The notes under the pieces: generated by a model | The model's input: only the letters and a program-made list of their open reading frames with translations | What the model was told of the DNA's origin: nothing | Databases searched by the model: none | Made by a program: the position numbers and the translations under genes | Part shown: positions 6,736 to 10,203 of the stretch, in pieces | Position numbering within the stretch: the first letter of the stretch is position 1 | How the letters are laid out: each line of letters begins with the position of its first letter | From: HyVt-560 sp964577195 | GTDB lineage: Bacteria > Pseudomonadota > Gammaproteobacteria > UWMA-0217 | Assembly: GCA_964577195.1 (NCBI GenBank) | Contig: CAZNYF010000106.1 | Location: 1-10,203 of the forward strand | DNA length: 10,203 nucleotides | Reading direction: 5' to 3'

Positions 6736-6753
6736 GGTTACAAGGATGTAACC
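6736..6753. terminator. Possible bidirectional terminator between convergent genes
   Basis: GGTTACA (6736-6742), loop AGGA, and TGTAACC (6747-6753) form a perfect 7-bp stem exactly between the LysM and glycosyltransferase stop codons. There is no T-run, so intrinsic termination would be weak; the call rests on position and symmetry. Confidence 0.4.
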
Positions 6754-6754
6754 A

Positions 6755-8224
6755 TTACTTATCTTTCCCGGCACTTTCTCCATCCCTGGAGGTTTGCTGC
6801 TCATCGCTCCCAGCATTCCCTCCATCCCTGGAGGTCCACTGCTCGCCGTTCCGGACGCTCCCAGCATTCTCTCCATCCCTGGAGGTCCACTGCTCGCCGT
6901 TCCGGACGCTCCCAGCATTCTCTCCATCCCTGGAGGTCCTTTTCCATTCGGTATCTTTGCTGGACGATTTCACAATTGAACCCAGTTTAGCGAACTTCCA
7001 GAGCATATAAAAAGGTGCTGTGATAAGCGCTTTCCAGTCTTGCGAAGTTGCATTTCCCAGCAACATTGCGATCACAACGTGCAGCACAATCAAACTCAAC
7101 CCCAACAATCCATAGATGCTTAACAGGCCGCTCGCGACGATCAGTCCGATGATTGAAATTACCAGCAACATGCCAATGTGATAGCTCAGTGGCATTAATA
7201 ATAGTTCCAGCAGCGGTTCAATCAGCGCTGTATTTTTCTTGCCGATAATGTCTTTTAGTAACTGTGGCGCTAAATCCAAAACCATCCGGAACCGACCACC
7301 TTCCCAGCGCTCACGCTGTGATTGCGCTTCAGCACTGGTCACAGGCATATCTGACCACACACAAGTATCGGCAAGAAATTCTACTTTTCGCCCGGAACGC
7401 ACTAACCGAACGTGATATTCCAAATCTTCAACAATCGAGAAGCTGTCATACGGGACGGCAGCAAGTGTGTCAGCTGACAAGGCAAAACCGTTGCCAAAAA
7501 TGCCGGCTGAGAATCCCGCCTGGCGACGAGATAGAGGGCGCAGATAATTAAATGCCAAAAAAGCAATATGCATTAAGCGAGGTCGAAAACCTGCTTCGGG
7601 ATTGCCCACACGATAGCCGGCTTGGGCAGCAGCAGCCCCGTTAGAAAATGCTTTTCGCATGGCGAGAAAAAAGTTTCTGTTGACTCTGGTATCTGCATCA
7701 ACAACTAGGAAAACATCGTAACCTTTGCCCTTGAGTTGCTCGAAAGCAAAATTGAGTGCATAGCCTTTGCCACGCAAAGTCTCGTTCTGACGCTCCAGCA
7801 CAGTGCAGCCATACTGACGAGCGATAGCGGCTGTTTCATCCGTGCAATTATCAGCAATCACATGTAAATCGGCAGCATCCAACGGGGCTTCACAGGCCAG
7901 CAAGCTGGTGAGTGTTGCAGGTAAATCCTGAGCTTCATTGTGCGCGGGGGTAACTACCGCAAGCCGCAGGTGACCTCCAAGGATGGAGGAAATGCTGGGA
8001 GCGCCCGGAGCGGCGAGCAGTGGACCTCCAGGGATGGAGGAAATGCTGGGAGCGCCCGGAGCGGCGAGCAGTGACCCTTCAAGTGCCGAGGAAGTATCGG
8101 GAGCGCGGAGCAGCGATTTCCGGCTTTTAAACAAAGCCGGAAAAGTGACTAGCAGGAGTTCAATAGTGCCGGGCAGAGTTGCCAGCAACAGCGCCAGTCC
8201 TATGGCAAATAACAATCCAATCAT
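6755..8224 (-). CDS. Membrane glycosyltransferase, family 2 (BcsA-like), with repeat-derived linker and tail
   Basis: This 489-residue inner-membrane enzyme should transfer sugars from nucleotide donors, perhaps building an envelope or extracellular polysaccharide; donor and product are unknown. One N-terminal membrane helix (2-30) precedes the GT-A domain: VTPAHNE at 91-97, DNCTDE at 125-130, the DAD metal site at 176-178, the catalytic-type ED at 266-267, and QRERW at 303-307, the acceptor-binding motif of processive family 2 enzymes. Two further hydrophobic stretches follow (about 337-362 and 363-389). Two regions are abnormal. Residues 44-84 form a 17-residue repeat (SISSIPGGPLLAAPGAP type), and residues 430-489 form a different 17-residue repeat (TSRDGENAGSVRNGEQW). 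Both derive from the same 51-bp DNA repeat in opposite orientation. From memory of the family, a natural end near the EWKRTSRD segment is expected. It starts 25 bp after the thioredoxin gene, probably co-transcribed. Confidence 0.88.
   Translation of the reverse strand: MIGLLFAIGLALLLATLPGTIELLLVTFPALFKSRKSLLRAPDTSSALEGSLLAAPGAPSISSIPGGPLLAAPGAPSISSILGGHLRLAVVTPAHNEAQDLPATLTSLLACEAPLDAADLHVIADNCTDETAAIARQYGCTVLERQNETLRGKGYALNFAFEQLKGKGYDVFLVVDADTRVNRNFFLAMRKAFSNGAAAAQAGYRVGNPEAGFRPRLMHIAFLAFNYLRPLSRRQAGFSAGIFGNGFALSADTLAAVPYDSFSIVEDLEYHVRLVRSGRKVEFLADTCVWSDMPVTSAEAQSQRERWEGGRFRMVLDLAPQLLKDIIGKKNTALIEPLLELLLMPLSYHIGMLLVISIIGLIVASGLLSIYGLLGLSLIVLHVVIAMLLGNATSQDWKALITAPFYMLWKFAKLGSIVKSSSKDTEWKRTSRDGENAGSVRNGEQWTSRDGENAGSVRNGEQWTSRDGGNAGSDEQQTSRDGESAGKDK
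6779..6939 (+). repeat. 51-bp tandem repeat array at the 3' end of the glycosyltransferase gene
   Basis: Units start with TCCATCCCTGGAGGT: a 42-bp variant at 6779-6820, two identical 51-bp units at 6821-6871 and 6872-6922, and a partial unit beginning at 6923. All lengths are multiples of three, so the minus-strand frame stays open and the array encodes the C-terminal tail. Each unit has a CTCCATCCCTGGAG palindrome at its junction. The consensus matches the array at 7973-8115 at 47 of 51 positions in the opposite orientation. Confidence 0.93.
7973..8115 (-). repeat. 51-bp tandem repeat array near the 5' end of the glycosyltransferase gene (inverted copy)
   Basis: Two 51-bp units (7973-8023 and 8024-8074) differ at 2 positions. 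A third, degenerate and shortened unit follows to about 8115. Read on the minus strand they carry the same TCCATCCCTGGAGGT core as the array at 6779-6939, so the arrays are inverted relative to each other about 1.05 kb apart. The minus-strand frame is Ser-Ile-Pro-Gly-Gly..., encoding the Pro/Gly/Ala linker between the first membrane helix and the catalytic domain. Confidence 0.93.
8117..8143. repeat. Perfect 11-bp inverted repeat inside the glycosyltransferase gene
   Basis: TTTCCGGCTTT (8117-8127) and AAAGCCGGAAA (8133-8143) are perfect complements around a 5-nt loop, directly beside the repeat array, in the codons for FKSRKS just after the first membrane helix. It resembles a terminator stem, but no T-run follows it on either strand. 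Confidence 0.8.
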
Positions 8225-8249
8225 TCATTAATCCGTCAAAATCTCTGGG

Positions 8250-8618
8250 TCAGGACTTAGCCTTCTCTTCTGCCATTTCCTTGTGAACTGAAGCCATATC
8301 AACTGCACGAACTTTTTCGATCAGTTCTTCCAGTTTCGGTTCAGCCAGCATTCCTGCCTCTGAATATAAAATCACTTTTTCGCGAAAAATCATCAGTGTG
8401 GGAATCGACCTGATTTGAAAGGATGCACCCAACTCCTGTTCGTCCTCGGTGTTCACTTTTGCAAAGACGATATCATCGTGCTTTTCAGACACGGATTCAT
8501 AGATCGGAGCGAAATTTCTGCAAGGGCCGCACCAGGGCGCCCAAAAATCGACAATGACGATATCCCCATCTTTAATCGTTGATTCAAAATTGTCGTTGTT
8601 TAGTTCTACAGTAGCCAT
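8250..8618 (-). CDS. Thioredoxin-family protein
   Basis: The 122-residue protein is a cytosolic thioredoxin fold without a signal peptide. The redox site is WCGPC with Cys30 and Cys33 in FWAPWCGPCRNFAP, and the cis-proline is Pro73 in SIPT. The buried Asp24 of classical thioredoxins is present in VDFWAPWCGPC. It is longer than the usual 105-110 residues through a charged C-terminal extension (AVDMASVHKEMAEEKAKS), so it may be a specialised thioredoxin rather than the main TrxA. It should reduce disulfides, recharged by thioredoxin reductase (not in the window). A strong AAGGAAG site precedes the ATG. It is first in a likely two-gene unit with the glycosyltransferase; a functional link between the two is not shown. 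Confidence 0.93.
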   Translation of the reverse strand: MATVELNNDNFESTIKDGDIVIVDFWAPWCGPCRNFAPIYESVSEKHDDIVFAKVNTEDEQELGASFQIRSIPTLMIFREKVILYSEAGMLAEPKLEELIEKVRAVDMASVHKEMAEEKAKS

Positions 8619-8624
8619 TTATTT

Positions 8625-8631
8625 CTTCCTT
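8625..8631 (-). promoter_or_regulatory. Ribosome binding site of the thioredoxin gene
   Basis: On the minus strand AAGGAAG lies 6 nt before the ATG at 8618. The 163-bp gap behind it (8619-8781) should hold the promoter of the thioredoxin-glycosyltransferase unit, but I see no convincing -35/-10 pair. It also contains a weak AACGCC/GGCGTT hairpin (8750-8755, 8774-8779) just beyond the LON-domain stop. Confidence 0.7.
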
Positions 8632-8781
8632 AGTGTGGTAGTAACTTCCAATTCAGTTACATCGTTGATCTCTTGTATGCTCCGTTTAGGAGTTCTAATA
8701 GGTGGTTTTCAAGAGCTTGGTAATAATTACGCTGCGAACTTTGCCATAGAACGCCAGTATTCGCCAGCCAGAGGGCGTTTC

Positions 8782-9366
8782 TTAAACGATTTTCAACGAT
8801 AACATCTGGTCATGCAACGCATGCAAACGACTCAGAGGGTCATCCATTTCCAGCAACATTTGTTTGCTCTTGAGTGGGATCGGCAAAACTTCTGTGAGTC
8901 TCCCCGCAACCCAGGTTGAATCATCTAAAACGGTTTCGAGCTGATTAAACGGCGATCCCATTCCCGTGAGAATCTTTTCCAGCAGTTCTGCCAAATGGAT
9001 AAACTCTGGCGGTAAATCGCGCAAGGCTTCTGTTTCTAATGGCTCAATCGCTGCTGTCATTAAGCGATCAGCGCCAATGGAACGTTTTCCGATAGTGACT
9101 TTTTGCTGACCCTGCGCGGTAATTCCCAACAATCCATCACTGGTGGTATCCCAGTGACTGATCGAAACCAACGTGCCTGTTGAGCATACCGTCGCATCAC
9201 CGCCAGTCTCTTTTCCTTCATCAATCAAGGCAATCACAAAGCCACTATCATCTCGCAGACAGCGGCTGATCATGTCGATATAGCGAGCCTCAAAAATTCG
9301 CAGCGGTAGAACGCCACCAGGAAAGATGACTGAATTGAGTGGAAAAACTGGGGCTATTTCCGGCAT
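8782..9366 (-). CDS. LON substrate-binding-domain protein
   Basis: The 194-residue protein is a stand-alone version of the N-terminal domain of Lon protease, without ATPase or protease domains. The family signature is at the start: FPLNSVIFPGGVLPLRIFEARYIDM at 8-32, followed by GFVIALI and the GTLVSI strand at 63-68; a helical part (about 115-194) follows. In Lon this domain recognises substrates, and the role of free-standing bacterial copies is not established. It starts 15 bp after the ubiX stop with no clear Shine-Dalgarno, suggesting translational coupling to ubiX. The mpl-ubiX-LON order is, from memory, a recurring arrangement in Pseudomonas-like genomes. Confidence 0.9.
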   Translation of the reverse strand: MPEIAPVFPLNSVIFPGGVLPLRIFEARYIDMISRCLRDDSGFVIALIDEGKETGGDATVCSTGTLVSISHWDTTSDGLLGITAQGQQKVTIGKRSIGADRLMTAAIEPLETEALRDLPPEFIHLAELLEKILTGMGSPFNQLETVLDDSTWVAGRLTEVLPIPLKSKQMLLEMDDPLSRLHALHDQMLSLKIV

Positions 9367-9381
9367 GACTGCGACCGCTTG

Positions 9382-10032
9382 TTATCCCGTACTACCGCTG
9401 GATTTCACGGCAACGCCGTCCCAGCGCGGTGAAATATTTTGCTCAAGACCGATATGGTCAATGATTCGAGCAACGATAAAATCAATAATCTCATCCACAG
9501 ATTGGGGATGATGATAGAACCCCGGATTGGCAGGCAGCATGACTGCGCCCATGCGGCTGAGTTTCAACATGTGTTCCAGATGAATTTCGGAAAAAGGTGT
9601 TTCTCGCACCACAGCGATGAGTTTTTTACGTTCTTTGAGGGTCACATCCGCAGCGCGCTCCATCAGGCTACGGCTTTGCCCAGTCGCAATTGCAGCCAAT
9701 GTGCCGGTGGTGCAAGGACACACGACCATGACCTCATTCACACCCGACCCGCTGGCAATCGCCGCTGTCCATTGTTTTTCACCAAAAACAGCGAGCTGAC
9801 CCGCTTTTGCGCCGTACCGCTCACCCAGATAGCGCTCTATTTCTCGTGGGCGTCCGGGTAGCTGTAAATCAGTTTCCAGGCCAATCACTACTTGCCCGGG
9901 CTGCGACAACATCAAATCCACATGCACACCCGATTGCAGTAAAACTTCCAGTAATCGGAGCCCGTACTGCGCACCAGAGGCACCTGTCATCGCCAATGAG
10001 ATGGATTCAACAGCGTCAATATTTGTTTTCAT
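9382..10032 (-). CDS. ubiX: Flavin prenyltransferase UbiX
   Basis: UbiX attaches a dimethylallyl group to reduced FMN, making the prenylated flavin cofactor needed by the UbiD decarboxylase in ubiquinone synthesis. The 216-residue length is normal. Diagnostic motifs are the FMN-binding MTGASGA at 15-21, the SGSG at 95-98, VVCPCTTGTLAAIATG at 103-118, RAADVTLKERKKL at 126-138, and VVRETPFSEIHLEHMLKL at 141-158; LPANPGFYHHP at 166-176 completes the active site. The start at 10032 overlaps the mpl stop by 4 bp (ATGA), so translation is probably coupled. No ubiD is in the window. Confidence 0.95.
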   Translation of the reverse strand: MKTNIDAVESISLAMTGASGAQYGLRLLEVLLQSGVHVDLMLSQPGQVVIGLETDLQLPGRPREIERYLGERYGAKAGQLAVFGEKQWTAAIASGSGVNEVMVVCPCTTGTLAAIATGQSRSLMERAADVTLKERKKLIAVVRETPFSEIHLEHMLKLSRMGAVMLPANPGFYHHPQSVDEIIDFIVARIIDHIGLEQNISPRWDGVAVKSSGSTG

Positions 10033-10203
10033 AATATGTCCAGTAACCGTACCGGCAAATTTTCAAATCCGCCGTTGCTCATTATTATAATAGAGTCTCC
10101 GCTGCGACTTTGCTTGACCAAAGCGTCCAGCAGCGTATCGACGGAGTTAAATGTGTGATGGGTAATATTCATTTGCAAACCCTCATTGCCCCAGTCCAAG
10201 TCG
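10029..10203 (-). CDS. mpl: C-terminal end of murein peptide ligase Mpl (partial)
   Basis: The gene is cut by the window edge. The last 57 residues can be read: DLDWGNEGLQMNITHHTFNS... ending in SGDSIIIMSNGGFENLPVRLLDIL and TGA at 10029-10031. The GDxxxxMSNGGF motif is the characteristic C-terminal segment of Mpl, which joins UDP-MurNAc to the recycled tripeptide L-Ala-gamma-D-Glu-meso-DAP. The alternative, MurC, is less likely given the SNGGF motif and the ubiX neighbour. It overlaps ubiX by 4 bp. Confidence 0.88.
   Translation of the reverse strand, partial: DLDWGNEGLQMNITHHTFNSVDTLLDALVKQSRSGDSIIIMSNGGFENLPVRLLDIL

Noticed and set aside
6779..8115. CRISPR array in the 51-bp repeats
   Set aside because: Units are directly tandem with no unique spacers between them, and they are translated as part of a gene; no cas genes are present.

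Overview
The window reads as a chromosomal segment of a gammaproteobacterium, probably from the Pseudomonas/Cellvibrio side of the group. Grounds: divergent uvrB and class I aminotransferase genes (an arrangement I recall from Pseudomonas), an mpl-ubiX-LON-domain gene string, a gammaproteobacterial-type tRNA-Asn, and several families of small dispersed repeats. Species assignment is inference; no rRNA or lineage-specific marker is present.

Layout. 1-166: a 159-bp palindromic MITE-like element. 190-2205 (minus): uvrB, the DNA-damage recognition helicase of nucleotide excision repair. 2206-2424: the divergent intergenic region, mostly filled by a second type of terminal-inverted-repeat element. 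2425-3606 (plus): a PLP-dependent aspartate-type aminotransferase, followed by a hairpin repeat and a terminator. 3805-3954: a self-contained tRNA-Asn(GTT) unit with promoter and terminator. 3996-4633: a type II toxin-antitoxin module (ribbon-helix-helix antitoxin, ParE/RelE toxin) with its own promoter and a palindromic candidate operator. 4733-4938: a second, longer copy of the first MITE. 5234-6724 (plus): an exported rhodanese-like protein and a membrane-anchored LysM protein, probably co-transcribed. From 6755 to the right edge all genes are on the minus strand; in transcription order they are mpl (C-terminal end only), ubiX, a LON-domain protein, a thioredoxin-family protein and a membrane family 2 glycosyltransferase.

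How the genes relate. mpl/ubiX overlap by 4 bp and the LON-domain gene follows closely, so these three look like one operon (cell-wall peptide recycling, flavin prenylation for ubiquinone synthesis, and a LON-like protein of unknown role). The thioredoxin and glycosyltransferase genes form a second unit after a 163-bp gap. uvrB, the aminotransferase and the tRNA are housekeeping; the toxin-antitoxin pair and the MITEs are accessory.

The most unusual feature is the glycosyltransferase gene. A tandem 51-bp repeat lies near its 5' end (7973 to about 8115), and the same repeat in opposite orientation lies at its 3' end (6779-6939). Both arrays are inside the open reading frame, both keep frame, and they are read as two unrelated peptides: a Pro/Gly/Ala-rich linker and a charged polar tail. 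The best candidate for something undescribed here is a frame-compatible dispersed repeat that extends proteins and might permit inversion of the intervening gene body.
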